Below are positions 53,949 through 63,476 of a DNA stretch of 64,000 bases, one piece after another. The stretch comes from Pseudoalteromonas sp. MM1 (lineage in GTDB: Bacteria; Pseudomonadota; Gammaproteobacteria; Enterobacterales; Alteromonadaceae). The notes beneath the pieces were generated by a model that searched no databases, was not told where the DNA came from, and was given only the letters and a program-made list of their open reading frames with translations. Position numbers and translations under genes: made by a program. Where the stretch lies: contig NZ_AP027922.1 in NCBI RefSeq assembly GCF_030296835.1, positions 2,046,001-2,110,000 on the forward strand, in the 5' to 3' direction. The first letter of the stretch is position 1. Each line of letters starts with the position of its first letter.

Positions 53949-56525
53949 ATGCAAACACCGACTAAAATACTCATTATTGGTAATGGGATGGTTGGGCACC
54001 ATTTTGTAGAGCAAATGCGCCAAAGCGACGCTAATGCAGACATTACCGTACTGTGCGGAGAAGCAAATTTAGCTTATGACCGTGTTTACTTATCCAGCGT
54101 ATTTGATGGTAAAACAGCCGCCGATTTAGCCCTAACCACCTTTGATAATTATCAGCAATTAAATATCAATGTGCATACTAATCAGTGGGTTAATAAAATA
54201 GATAAAACAAACAAGGTAGTTAGCACTCAAACTGGCAATAAGTTTAGTTACGATAAGCTTATTTTAGCAACAGGGTCGTACCCGTTTGTACCGCCAATTA
54301 AAGGGAATGACCAACCTCATTGCTTGGTTTACCGTACCCTAGAGGATTTAGAGCAAATAAAAGCAAGCGCTGCTCAAAGTAAAAGCGGTGTTGTTATAGG
54401 TGGTGGTTTATTAGGACTTGAAGCGGCCAATGCAATTAAGCAACTTGGGCTTGATACTCATGTAGTTGAGTTCGCCCCCCAACTTATGGCTGTTCAACTC
54501 GACTCTCAAGGTGGCACGCTATTAAAAAACAAAATTGAAAAATTGGGCGTGAGCGTGCATACCGCTAAGGCCACCAGCGAAATAGTAAAAGGCGAAACAA
54601 GCCGTTACAGATTAAATTTTTCAGATGATACGTTTTTAGAAACCGACTTAATTTTGTTCTCAGCCGGTATTCGCCCTTACGATGAGCTAGGTAAAGTAGC
54701 TGAGCTCGAATTAGGAGAGCGAGGCGGTATCGTAATCAATAATCAATGCCAAACTTCAGACCCTGACATTTATGCCATTGGCGAGTGCGCCCTTTGGGAC
54801 AAAAAACTTTTTGGCTTAGTAGCGCCTGGCTATAACATGGCACGAGTTACAGCAAGCCAACTAACAGGCGGCAACCTTGAGTTTTTAGGCGCCGATATGA
54901 GCACAAAATTAAAACTACTCGGTGTAGAGGTAGGTTCTATTGGCGATGCTCACGCTAAAACCCCCGATTGCAAAGAGCTAATTTATCAAGATCCTATTCG
55001 TGATTGTTATAAAAAAATTATTTTAAATGAGGCCGGTAACAAGTTATTAGGTGCAGTGCTTGTTGGCGATACGAGCGATTACGACACACTGTTGCAGTAC
55101 ATGTTAAACGACATGGAATTACCCGCACACCCTGAGTGCCTCATTTTACCGGACAGCGAAGGAGCACCTGTTTTAGCGGGAAATGCCCTGCCCGATACCG
55201 CCACTATTTGTTCATGCCACAATGTAAGCAAAGGCGATATAGTGGGTGCCATTGATGGCGGCTCATGTGATTTAGCTGCAGTTAAGGCGTGCACCAAAGC
55301 CGCCAGCGGCTGTGGTGGCTGTGCCGCATTATTAAAATCGGTAGTCGATAGTGAACTTGAAAGCCGTGGCGTTGAAGTAAATAACCATGTGTGTGAACAT
55401 TTTGCATTTTCGCGCCAAGAGTTACTGCATTTAGTAAAAGTAGAAAGCATTAAAACTTTTGATGATTTGCTCGCTAAACATGGCAGTGGTCATCACGGCT
55501 GTGAAATATGTAAGCCCGCCGTGGCCTCTATTTTAGCCTCAACGTGGAACGACTTTATTTTAGAGCCTGCTCATGTTGGCCTGCAAGACACAAACGACAC
55601 TTACCTTGCTAATATGCAAAAAGATGGTTCCTACTCTGTAGTACCTCGTATAGCGGGTGGCGAAATTACTCCCGACAAACTCATTGTTATTGGCCAAGTT
55701 GCCAAAGACTTCAACCTGTACTGTAAAGTCACAGGTGGGCAGCGTATTGATTTATTTGGTGCACGCCTTGAAGAACTTCCTATTATTTGGCAAAGGCTTA
55801 TAGCAGCCGGTTTTGAAACCGGTCACGCGTACGGTAAATCGCTCAGAACGGTTAAATCGTGTGTTGGCAGTACGTGGTGTCGTTATGGTGTACAAGACAG
55901 TGTTGGCCATGCGATTGCGATTGAAAACCGCTACAAAGGTTTACGCGCACCGCATAAATTTAAAATGGCCGTATCGGGCTGTACTCGCGAATGCGCTGAG
56001 GCACAAAGTAAAGACATAGGCGTAATAGCGACCGAAAATGGCTGGAACTTATACGTGTGTGGTAATGGCGGTATGCGCCCACGCCATGCTGATTTATTTG
56101 CTACCGATTTAGATACCGAAACACTCATTAAATACATTGACCGTGTGATCATGTTTTACATTAAAACCGCCGATAAGCTACAGCGCACCTCAGTGTGGAT
56201 GGAAAATTTAGAGGGCGGATTAGATTATTTAAAAAGCGTAGTAATAGACGACAGCCTAGGTATTTGCCACGAACTTGAAGCGCAAATGGCGCTTATAACT
56301 AAAACTTATGCCTGCGAATGGAAAAAAGCAGTCGAAAGTCCTGAAGCCTCAAAACGGTTCCGCCAATTTATTAATAGCCCAGATGCTGATAGCAATATTT
56401 TATTTGTACAAGAGCGCAACCAAATTCGCCCCGCAACTGAGTCTGAAAAACGTAACCAGCAAAATTCAACAAACCGTATTCCCGTAGTGGAAATTGAGCA
56501 GGAGCAAGCTGATGTATTGGCATAA
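53949..56525 (+). CDS. nirB: NAD(P)H-dependent assimilatory nitrite reductase, large subunit
   Basis: Reduces nitrite to ammonium with NAD(P)H. The 858-residue protein is read from the ATG at 53949 (GAGGGG ahead). In order: FAD motif IGNGMVGHHF, NAD motif VIGGGLLGLEAAN near residue 150, a BFD-like 2Fe-2S domain (CSCHNV and CGGC, about 420-470), and the nitrite/sulfite reductase ferredoxin-like half-domain. The siroheme-4Fe4S site follows, CVGSTWC (C-x5-C) and CTREC (C-x3-C), near residues 640-680. nirD overlaps its end and cobA, which makes the siroheme precursor, follows. Expression is predicted to depend on antitermination in the leader. Confidence 0.96.
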   Translation: MQTPTKILIIGNGMVGHHFVEQMRQSDANADITVLCGEANLAYDRVYLSSVFDGKTAADLALTTFDNYQQLNINVHTNQWVNKIDKTNKVVSTQTGNKFSYDKLILATGSYPFVPPIKGNDQPHCLVYRTLEDLEQIKASAAQSKSGVVIGGGLLGLEAANAIKQLGLDTHVVEFAPQLMAVQLDSQGGTLLKNKIEKLGVSVHTAKATSEIVKGETSRYRLNFSDDTFLETDLILFSAGIRPYDELGKVAELELGERGGIVINNQCQTSDPDIYAIGECALWDKKLFGLVAPGYNMARVTASQLTGGNLEFLGADMSTKLKLLGVEVGSIGDAHAKTPDCKELIYQDPIRDCYKKIILNEAGNKLLGAVLVGDTSDYDTLLQYMLNDMELPAHPECLILPDSEGAPVLAGNALPDTATICSCHNVSKGDIVGAIDGGSCDLAAVKACTKAASGCGGCAALLKSVVDSELESRGVEVNNHVCEHFAFSRQELLHLVKVESIKTFDDLLAKHGSGHHGCEICKPAVASILASTWNDFILEPAHVGLQDTNDTYLANMQKDGSYSVVPRIAGGEITPDKLIVIGQVAKDFNLYCKVTGGQRIDLFGARLEELPIIWQRLIAAGFETGHAYGKSLRTVKSCVGSTWCRYGVQDSVGHAIAIENRYKGLRAPHKFKMAVSGCTRECAEAQSKDIGVIATENGWNLYVCGNGGMRPRHADLFATDLDTETLIKYIDRVIMFYIKTADKLQRTSVWMENLEGGLDYLKSVVIDDSLGICHELEAQMALITKTYACEWKKAVESPEASKRFRQFINSPDADSNILFVQERNQIRPATESEKRNQQNSTNRIPVVEIEQEQADVLA

Positions 56526-56865
56526 AATTGGAACAACCGACGACCTAGTTGCTAATAGTGGCGTATGCGCATTAGTAAACAACCAGCAAGTGGCCATATT
56601 TTATGTTCCACAAAATAGTGAGCCTGTATTAGCCATTAGCAACTACGACCCGATAGGTAAAGCCAATGTACTATCGCGCGGCATTATTGGCTCTATTGAT
56701 GGCAAGTTAGTAGTCGCCTCCCCTTTGTATAAGCAACATTTTTGTTTAAACACCGGCGAATGCCTAGAAGCAGAGGCAATACAGCTCCCCATATTTGAAG
56801 CCAAAATAGACAATGGCAATGTCTTTGTTAGCGCTGAGCCAAAAGCCATTACAGCGTTAGCATAA
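56512..56865 (+). CDS. nirD: Nitrite reductase small subunit
   Basis: A 117-residue partner of NirB with a Rieske-like fold. The ATG at 56512 (AGGAG ahead) overlaps the nirB stop by 14 bases, so the subunits are coupled. The Rieske Cys/His cluster ligands are not all present, which is normal for NirD of this type. Blocks such as ISNYDPIGKANVLSRG and SPLYKQHFCLNTGECLE are typical. Confidence 0.94.
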   Translation: MYWHKIGTTDDLVANSGVCALVNNQQVAIFYVPQNSEPVLAISNYDPIGKANVLSRGIIGSIDGKLVVASPLYKQHFCLNTGECLEAEAIQLPIFEAKIDNGNVFVSAEPKAITALA

Positions 56866-56876
56866 GGAGCAATAAA

Positions 56877-57743
56877 ATGAGTGTCCTTTCGTATTTTTCA
56901 GGTATTGACAGCCCATGGCTAAACAAGTTTGTTAATAAACTAACTCAAGATACAAAGCACAAAGCTAAACATCAAAAAAACGGCCAAGTGTATTTAATAG
57001 GGGCAGGCCCTGGCGATGCTGAGCTTATAACTGTAAAAGCACAGCGCCTCATTACAGCAGCCGACGTGGTGTTGTACGACAGCCTAGTTAGTGAAGCGCT
57101 TTTAAATACCTTGCCTAAACACGCACAGCGAGTGTATGTAGGTAAACGCGCAGGAAAACACTCTATGCCACAAGCGGCCATTAGTGCCCTATTAGTAAAA
57201 TACGCACAACAAGGATATAAAGTTGTACGTTTAAAAGGGGGTGATCCGAGTATTTTTGCACGTATTAATGAAGAAGCAAACGCCCTATCAGAGCACAATA
57301 TTAATTTTGCTATTGTCCCGGGCGTTACCACCGCGTGTGCAGCCTCGGCGTATACAGGTATACCGCTTACTGCTCGCGATGTGGCCCGAAGTGTCACATT
57401 TTTAACGGCGCAATTTGCCGATCCTAATAAGCTCCCTAATTGGCACAACTACACCTATGTAAAAGGCTCTAATAACCCCACGCTAGTCGTCTATATGGGC
57501 TTAGGACGTTTAGACGCTTTAAGTACTGGTTTGCAATCAGTTGGCTGGCCTAAAACAACCCCTATCGCATTGATAGAAAATGCCACCACCAACAAACAAA
57601 AAATAATAACCAGCACGCTTGAGCAAGTTATAAGTGAGAGTACGCCACACACATTCACGGGCCCTACACTAATTATGGTGGGCGAAGTAATTAATCATAA
57701 AATGGCTATTAAAACAGCATTATTACATTGCACCGACGTATAA
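56877..57743 (+). CDS. cobA: Uroporphyrinogen-III C-methyltransferase
   Basis: Uses two S-adenosylmethionine to make precorrin-2, the siroheme precursor NirB needs. The 288-residue protein has SUMT motifs VYLIGAGPGDAELITVKA, VRLKGGDPSIFAR, VPGVTTACAASAYTGIPLTAR and PIALIENATT. A leader of about 38 residues precedes the catalytic domain, longer than in many CobA proteins. It starts 11 bases after nirD and completes the nirBD-cobA operon. No CysG-type oxidase/chelatase domain is fused. Confidence 0.94.
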   Translation: MSVLSYFSGIDSPWLNKFVNKLTQDTKHKAKHQKNGQVYLIGAGPGDAELITVKAQRLITAADVVLYDSLVSEALLNTLPKHAQRVYVGKRAGKHSMPQAAISALLVKYAQQGYKVVRLKGGDPSIFARINEEANALSEHNINFAIVPGVTTACAASAYTGIPLTARDVARSVTFLTAQFADPNKLPNWHNYTYVKGSNNPTLVVYMGLGRLDALSTGLQSVGWPKTTPIALIENATTNKQKIITSTLEQVISESTPHTFTGPTLIMVGEVINHKMAIKTALLHCTDV

Positions 57744-58012
57744 CTTCCCCCTCTGGTGTTTGCTCTGTGCAGTTTACAGAGTAAACACTTTTTTTCCCCA
57801 ATTCATGAAGGGCGCAATCGAGTGCAAAAACAACTATTTTTGCACCAAAAAGGTTTATTCCTGTAATAAGAACAGATACGTTAAAATGGGAACAAATAAC
57901 AAGTATGGCTTTAAGCGGCTGTTTTAATTTAATTTTAAATTCTATCGAAAATTTTTTAAATCATTGGAACAGTGGTTGCACTTTATATACAAAAAAGTGT
58001 GGAACAAGTCCT

Positions 58013-59266
58013 ATGTTATCGAGCAATCCTCTCACAAAACAGTTTTTATTAGCAGCAAAATACCAAGAGATTCATGCATTAAAACAGCTTCAGAAAAGCT
58101 GTGCATCGCTTACTAAGCTGGGCGATTTTATACATCAGTTACAAAAAGAGCGCGGTATGAGCAATATTTATTTAGCCTCTAACCGCAAACGGTTTGCCTC
58201 GCAGTTAAAACAACAAATTAGCTTAACAGAGCAAACGCAAACGCAGTTTTACCACTCAATTAAAACCACTTTTATTACCGATAACGCAGACACGGGTCAC
58301 ACCCGTTTGTACAATTTAATTACCCATAGTTTGCAATCGTTAGAGGCGCTGCCACAGCTGCGCCTGCAAATAACAAATCAAAACATTACCCCAGTTCATG
58401 CTACCCAATCGTATACGCAGTTTATTTCGTGTTTGCTAAATATAATTTTAGAAGCCGCCGATGGCGCCAGCGACCCGCGCGTTACACGATTGCTAGTAGC
58501 TTACTTTAATTTTATGCAAGGTAAAGAATACGCCGGACAAGAGCGTGCGTGTGGCGCGCAAGCGTTTGCGTCAAGTAAGTTTACCGTTGAGCAAAAACAA
58601 CAGCTTGCTCATTTTGTTCAACAACAGCACCACAGCTTTACGTTTTTTAACGAATACGCCGACGAACACGTATTAAAATGCTACCGCTCGTTAACTGATC
58701 ACCCCGTAAATAAGCAGGTGGATCAGTTACGTGGGCTTTTACAAAATTTAGATGACGAAAACGCGCAGCCGCTGTCACAGCTGAGCGAGGTGTGGTACGA
58801 GGTAACAACAACGCGTATCGATATTATGCACAAAATTGAGCAAAACCTCAGTGACTACCTCATTGACTCTGCAGCAATGCAAATAGCCAAGGCGCAGCGT
58901 ACTTTGAATTCAAGCAAACAGGTTATAAGCAGCCTAGAAGAGCAATACATACCAATGACCGACGGCCAACTCGCATTTAAACAAAATACCCCCCAAAATA
59001 CCGCCGCTAATAAACTCAATAGTAATAAAAGTATGTACGACTTAATCATGGAGCAAAGCCAACATATTAAGCAAATTAACCAAGCTTTAGTTGATGCTAA
59101 ACGGGTAATAACAGAACAAAAAATAATACATCAAGCAAAGTATATTTTAATTGAGCAGCTAAGCCTTAGTGAAGAGCAAGCGCATAAAAAGTTGCAAAAG
59201 CAAGCAATGGACTCGCACTGCTCGCTTTATACTATTGCGCAAAAAATTGTAGAGCTAAGCGATTAA
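58013..59266 (+). CDS. NIT-ANTAR nitrate/nitrite-responsive antiterminator (NasR-like)
   Basis: An RNA-binding antiterminator of about 417 residues from the ATG at 58013; a start at 57905 would add 36 residues that look less natural. The NIT sensor domain (about residues 35-300) begins with LGDFIHQLQKERGMSNIYLAS. The C-terminal ANTAR domain (about 355-415) has QALVDAKRVITEQKIIHQAKYILIEQLSLSEEQAHKKLQKQAMD, the three-helix bundle that binds paired hexaloop hairpins. It lies just after nirBD-cobA, whose leader has such a structure, so it most likely releases the attenuator when nitrate or nitrite is present. Confidence 0.9.
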   Translation: MLSSNPLTKQFLLAAKYQEIHALKQLQKSCASLTKLGDFIHQLQKERGMSNIYLASNRKRFASQLKQQISLTEQTQTQFYHSIKTTFITDNADTGHTRLYNLITHSLQSLEALPQLRLQITNQNITPVHATQSYTQFISCLLNIILEAADGASDPRVTRLLVAYFNFMQGKEYAGQERACGAQAFASSKFTVEQKQQLAHFVQQQHHSFTFFNEYADEHVLKCYRSLTDHPVNKQVDQLRGLLQNLDDENAQPLSQLSEVWYEVTTTRIDIMHKIEQNLSDYLIDSAAMQIAKAQRTLNSSKQVISSLEEQYIPMTDGQLAFKQNTPQNTAANKLNSNKSMYDLIMEQSQHIKQINQALVDAKRVITEQKIIHQAKYILIEQLSLSEEQAHKKLQKQAMDSHCSLYTIAQKIVELSD

Positions 59267-59297
59267 CATTGGCCGTGTGGTTAGCGCCAGACCCACC

Positions 59298-59948
59298 TCA
59301 AAGTAAGGGTTTTAAAAAGCGGTTTTTACGGGGTAAATAATAATCATCGTAGTCAAGCGACACAATTATGCGCTCTGCTTTACCAAGTAGTTCGCTGCGT
59401 GGGATTAAACCAATTACACGCGAGTCAGCACTGTGGTCGCGGTTATCACCCATGGCTAAATAATAATCTTCAGGAATAGTAACTTCATTAAAACCCGATA
59501 GCTGCGAAGGCGTATGCGCAACACGTATCGCGTGCTTATGGCCATTTAAATCTTCTATTTTATCTAAAGAATCAATATTGCTTTGCAAGTTATTGTATTT
59601 AATTTTAACGCCATTAATGACAAGCTCATTGTTGTAAAGCGCTACCGTATCGCCTGGCACACCAATTACGCGCTTAATTAGCCGGTTATCAGCAGCTTGT
59701 GAGTCAAATACAATAATATCGCCTGTTTGTGGGTCGGCTAATTTAATTAAAGGAATATGCGTAAAAGGGATGCGTATATCGTAAGCCATTTTATCGGTTA
59801 AAATTCTGTCACCCTCTAAAATAGTGGGTTTCATTGAGCCAGTCGGTACTTCGTACCAATCGGCAACTGCGCTTCTAAACACGCTCATCAGCGCAATAAA
59901 TAGAATTAACGAACGGTTATTTTTCCAAAATTTATAAAGTGGCTTCAT
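59298..59948 (-). CDS. lepB: Signal peptidase I (type I leader peptidase paralog)
   Basis: A 216-residue inner-membrane protease that cuts Sec signal peptides. One N-terminal hydrophobic segment (about residues 13-26) is followed by the catalytic Ser38 in PTGSMKPTI and Lys92 in RLIKRVIGVPGD, then the GDNRDHSADSR block of the family. Shorter than the E. coli main enzyme (324 residues), so it may be a paralog with special substrates. Convergent with the NasR gene; transcribed alone. Confidence 0.92.
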   Translation of the reverse strand: MKPLYKFWKNNRSLILFIALMSVFRSAVADWYEVPTGSMKPTILEGDRILTDKMAYDIRIPFTHIPLIKLADPQTGDIIVFDSQAADNRLIKRVIGVPGDTVALYNNELVINGVKIKYNNLQSNIDSLDKIEDLNGHKHAIRVAHTPSQLSGFNEVTIPEDYYLAMGDNRDHSADSRVIGLIPRSELLGKAERIIVSLDYDDYYLPRKNRFLKPLL

Positions 59949-60046
59949 ACCTAGTCCCTACATATCTTAAGTAATAGTATGACTAGCTTAATAACAAGCA
60001 GTTCCATGAAGAATGTAACAAAAAGTGTGTGGAACTTAAGGCAAGA

Positions 60047-60070
60047 TTACCAAGGCTGATGCCTTGGTAA
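60047..60070. terminator. Hairpin between DUF2999 and lepB
   Basis: Perfect 10-bp stem TTACCAAGGC/GCCTTGGTAA with a 4-base loop. No clear T-run on either strand, so termination is only likely. Confidence 0.4.
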
Positions 60071-60087
60071 TGAGTAACTTGTTGGGC

Positions 60088-60342
60088 TTATTGCTGGTTT
60101 AGCTTGTCTTTCGCTTCTTTTACTTTTTCAAAATCCAAGCCAAGTTCGTCGGTGGCTTCTTTAATTAAGTGCGGCTGAGTCATAACCACAGCCATTAGTT
60201 GCTGTAGTTTTTCAGGTGGAATACCAAGCTCTTGAACAAGCGCCATAGCCATCATTGGGTTTTGAGTAAACGCTTCAAACAATGCTTTTACTTTTTCGTC
60301 GCTTACATTGTGCTCTTTAAGTATTGCTAGTATTGGGTTCAT
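60088..60342 (-). CDS. DUF2999 family protein
   Basis: An 84-residue, mostly helical cytoplasmic protein (ILAILKEHNVSDEKVKALFEAFTQNPMMAMALVQELGIPPEKLQQLM...). It matches the DUF2999 family of small proteins found in Pseudoalteromonas, Shewanella and Vibrio; no function is known to me. No membrane segment or catalytic motif. It supports the Alteromonadales/Vibrionales placement of the window. Confidence 0.8.
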   Translation of the reverse strand: MNPILAILKEHNVSDEKVKALFEAFTQNPMMAMALVQELGIPPEKLQQLMAVVMTQPHLIKEATDELGLDFEKVKEAKDKLNQQ

Positions 60343-60446
60343 TTTTAACCTTGTGTATTTTGTAGGTATTTTATATTTACTAAATTATATTAGCTGAGCC
60401 ATGCATTAACAACGGCCAACACACGCCTCAGTGTTACATCGGGTGG

Positions 60447-61409
60447 TTATTCTACAAGTAATACCACTTTACCGGCATTTTCATTACGCTCTAAAATAGC
60501 ATGCGCTTCGTTTGCATCGCTCCAAGGGAGTGTTTTATACACATTAAAGTCGTATTTTTTAGCGGCAATATCATTGTAAAAACGTCCCACTAGGTCATCG
60601 CGCACTTGGCGTTTAAACTCAATGCTGCGATTTCTAAGTGTTGATGCATGAAACGAAATACGCTTGCGTAATAATGCTGCAAAATCAACCTCGGCAAAAC
60701 GCCCGTCTAAAAAAGCGAGCATAATAATTTGGCAATCCATAGCAGCAATAGCCGCATTTTTATTTAAATAGCTGCCCGATACAGGGTCAACAATTACATT
60801 TGCTAAAAGCTCATTTGCTTGCATATATTCTACAAAGTCAGTTGTTTTGTAGTTAATGGCATGATCGGCGCCAAGGGTTTTTGCATGCTCGCATTTTTCA
60901 TCCGAGCCGGCAGTAATAACCACCGTTGCACCTGCACTTTTAGCCATTTGAATAGCCGCACCACCTACACCACTTGCCCCTGCATGAATAAGCGCAGTTT
61001 GCCCTTGTTGTAATTTACCCAGTTCAAAAAGCGCACCAAATGCTGTTAGGTACACTTCGCTAATAGCTGCACCTTCAACCATGGTTAAATCATATGGCAA
61101 TACCATTAATTGTTTAGCATCTATGGCAACGTATTCGCTGTAAGCCCCGCCTGCGCACAAACTAAAAACACGTTTATTAAGCCAGCTTTTATCAACATCA
61201 AAACCAAGCTCAACCACTGTGCCTGCGCACTCTAAACCTAAAATGGGGTTATCCCCTTTTGGCGCTGGGTATTTACCTTGGCGCTGCATACAATCAGCGC
61301 GATTTACACCTATAGCAGAAACCTTGACTAGCACTTCGTGGCTTTTTAAAACCGGTTTGTCGGTTTCACTAAATGCAAGGGTGCCACCCTCATGAGAAAT
61401 ATATTTCAT
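60447..61409 (-). CDS. NAD(P)H:quinone oxidoreductase, zinc-free MDR family (PIG3-like)
   Basis: A 320-residue medium-chain reductase without the zinc cysteines. It has VNRADCMQRQGKYPAP, GLECAGTVVELG and the NADP-binding block AGASGVGGAAIQMAKSAGA near residue 145. Members reduce quinones or enones with NADPH. It stands between DUF2999 and aceK in an ordinary housekeeping setting. Confidence 0.9.
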   Translation of the reverse strand: MKYISHEGGTLAFSETDKPVLKSHEVLVKVSAIGVNRADCMQRQGKYPAPKGDNPILGLECAGTVVELGFDVDKSWLNKRVFSLCAGGAYSEYVAIDAKQLMVLPYDLTMVEGAAISEVYLTAFGALFELGKLQQGQTALIHAGASGVGGAAIQMAKSAGATVVITAGSDEKCEHAKTLGADHAINYKTTDFVEYMQANELLANVIVDPVSGSYLNKNAAIAAMDCQIIMLAFLDGRFAEVDFAALLRKRISFHASTLRNRSIEFKRQVRDDLVGRFYNDIAAKKYDFNVYKTLPWSDANEAHAILERNENAGKVVLLVE

Positions 61410-61460
61410 TGTTGATCCGTATTAAGGTTTATAATAGTTAAGACATGGGGTTAGTTATTA

Positions 61461-63236
61461 TTATTTAAACCGCCAGCTTTGTTTATACGGGTACACATCA
61501 GGCAAATAGCCTGATTTAATTTGTTGTTGGCAAGCTTGCCAAAATTCAGCTAAAAACAGATCGTTATGCTCACCGTTAAAATAGTTAAATGCCGTTTCGT
61601 TTGCACTAAAAAACACCTTAAACTGACTGGGGAAAATATCGTTTTCTGCTATATCAAAATAACTGTTGGCGCTTAGCTCCTCCAGGTCGTTTTGTGCACT
61701 AGGTACATCTCTAAAGTGGCAATCAGTCAATGGGCAAATTTCGTCAAAGTCGTAAAAAACCACACGCCCCCACCGGGTTACACCAAAGTTTTTCATTAGC
61801 ATATCGCCTGGGAATATATTTGCGCCGGCTAAGTCTTTAATCGCTTTGCCGTAATCGGTCATAACCTGTTGTAATGCTTTATTAGAGCAGTGATTAATGT
61901 ATAAATTAAGCGGCGTCATTTTTCGCTCAACATATACATGCTTTAAAATAAGCGCCTTACCCGATATAACCATGCTGCTGCCAATTTGTGCCTTCATTTG
62001 CTTAAGTAACTCGTCGCTAAAGCGGCTTAAGTCAAACGCTAAATACCTAAATTCGTGTGTATCTACTAAGCGCCCTACGCGGTCGGCTTGCTTTACAAAG
62101 TTGTACTTGGCTTTTACTTGCGCTTTGGTGGCTGTTTTTGGTGCACTAAATTTATCCTTTATTACTTTATAAACGTAGTCTAGCCCTTCAATGGTAAATA
62201 CCAGCATAACCATGCCGGGTGTACCTGGTGCTGTATCGTATTTTAAATTAGTCGGACTATTTTTAGTGGTATCAACTTTGTAACGATAAAACTCTGTTTT
62301 AGCGTGCTTAATAAAGCCAATAGCGTTAAATAACTCAAAGCGTTTTTTATGAGGCATCAGCACGCTTAAGTAATCTACATAACGTGCGGGTTGGTCGGTA
62401 TCAACCATAAAATAAGTACGAGCAAAACCAAACAGTAAACTTAACTGATCGGCGCCCATCATTACGGCATCAAGCTTTAACCCTTTATTAGTATTTAATA
62501 TAGCGATAGCAAAAGGCATATTATCGCCATTTTTAGCAATACAGCGCCCTATTAAGTAGCAGGCTTTGTTTCTAAAAAATAATGAGTTTGCATATTCTAT
62601 AAACCCGTCGTTTAAATTTATAAGCTCATACACTTGTTTACATTGCTGCTTTGCACCGGCCATTAATGTTGTTTGCAATGCGTGTAAATCGGCGTCTAAA
62701 TGACTAAAAGGTACTCTAAATGCTTGGCGAGTAATGAGCGTTTTTACAGCGTAGTTAAACCCATCTTTAAATGATATTCGGCTGACTAAATTTTCATACG
62801 AACGCGGCTCGCTTCTGTATTTTGCTTTTAATACAAACAAGTGTACGGTACGAATTTTTTTATCGTCCCAAATTGCACCAAAGGTAGAGTTAAAAAAGGT
62901 ATGCGCAATAGGTTTGTTTTCATGGTTTTGCACCATATCGCCATATATATTTTTAGCAAGCTGCCATGTTTGCGGGCAATTAAGTTCGGCATAAGCAATA
63001 ACGCGTACGGCTTCACTGACATTTTTTACTTCCCGTTCGTACACTTGTAGGCGCTCTCGCATGGCCGTTTGCACATCGTGATATTTTTGTTGTTCAAACC
63101 GGCTTTGTGCACCTAACGTAATATTTAAAAACTGCGCAAACATGGCCTCAAAGCCTGCAAAAACAGCGCGGGCCAACTTAGTAGCTATAACTTGCTGTAG
63201 CGCATTATTGGTTTGATTAGTTAACGGTTTTGACAT
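61461..63236 (-). CDS. aceK: Isocitrate dehydrogenase kinase/phosphatase
   Basis: AceK phosphorylates and dephosphorylates isocitrate dehydrogenase to switch carbon between the TCA cycle and the glyoxylate bypass. The 591-residue length is standard. The kinase-fold C-terminal part contains the ATP-binding region (TIEGLDYVYKVIKDKF and neighbouring blocks, about 340-370) and the NIFPGDMLMKNFGVTRWGRVVFYDFDEI catalytic loop (about 475-505). Genes aceA and aceB are not adjacent in the window. It helps growth on acetate-like products, but no tie to the agar locus is seen. Confidence 0.95.
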   Translation of the reverse strand: MSKPLTNQTNNALQQVIATKLARAVFAGFEAMFAQFLNITLGAQSRFEQQKYHDVQTAMRERLQVYEREVKNVSEAVRVIAYAELNCPQTWQLAKNIYGDMVQNHENKPIAHTFFNSTFGAIWDDKKIRTVHLFVLKAKYRSEPRSYENLVSRISFKDGFNYAVKTLITRQAFRVPFSHLDADLHALQTTLMAGAKQQCKQVYELINLNDGFIEYANSLFFRNKACYLIGRCIAKNGDNMPFAIAILNTNKGLKLDAVMMGADQLSLLFGFARTYFMVDTDQPARYVDYLSVLMPHKKRFELFNAIGFIKHAKTEFYRYKVDTTKNSPTNLKYDTAPGTPGMVMLVFTIEGLDYVYKVIKDKFSAPKTATKAQVKAKYNFVKQADRVGRLVDTHEFRYLAFDLSRFSDELLKQMKAQIGSSMVISGKALILKHVYVERKMTPLNLYINHCSNKALQQVMTDYGKAIKDLAGANIFPGDMLMKNFGVTRWGRVVFYDFDEICPLTDCHFRDVPSAQNDLEELSANSYFDIAENDIFPSQFKVFFSANETAFNYFNGEHNDLFLAEFWQACQQQIKSGYLPDVYPYKQSWRFK

Positions 63237-63476
63237 GGTTACAACACTTTTATTTTTACCACTTATAGCGGTTATTTTTTATTAATTGTTTACACCTTAG
63301 CAAGCAGGCATTAATTTAGGTAATTAATTAAGCATATAATTAAAATTTATTGGGCGTATGACCTTTCGAGGTTAATTTTGCAGTCGTGTATTTGGTTTTA
63401 AGCTAGGCAAAGTACATGTAGTGTGGTGACTCCCCATAAATGTACTTTAACGCTGCATAAAGGCCAACACGCCCAT

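Noticed and set aside
55079..55450. 123-residue minus-strand frame in nirB
   Set aside because: Antisense to the conserved Fe-S region of nirB; no independent evidence.
56972..57448. 158-residue open frame on the minus strand
   Set aside because: Fully antisense to cobA, which has all its motifs; the frame is a shadow.
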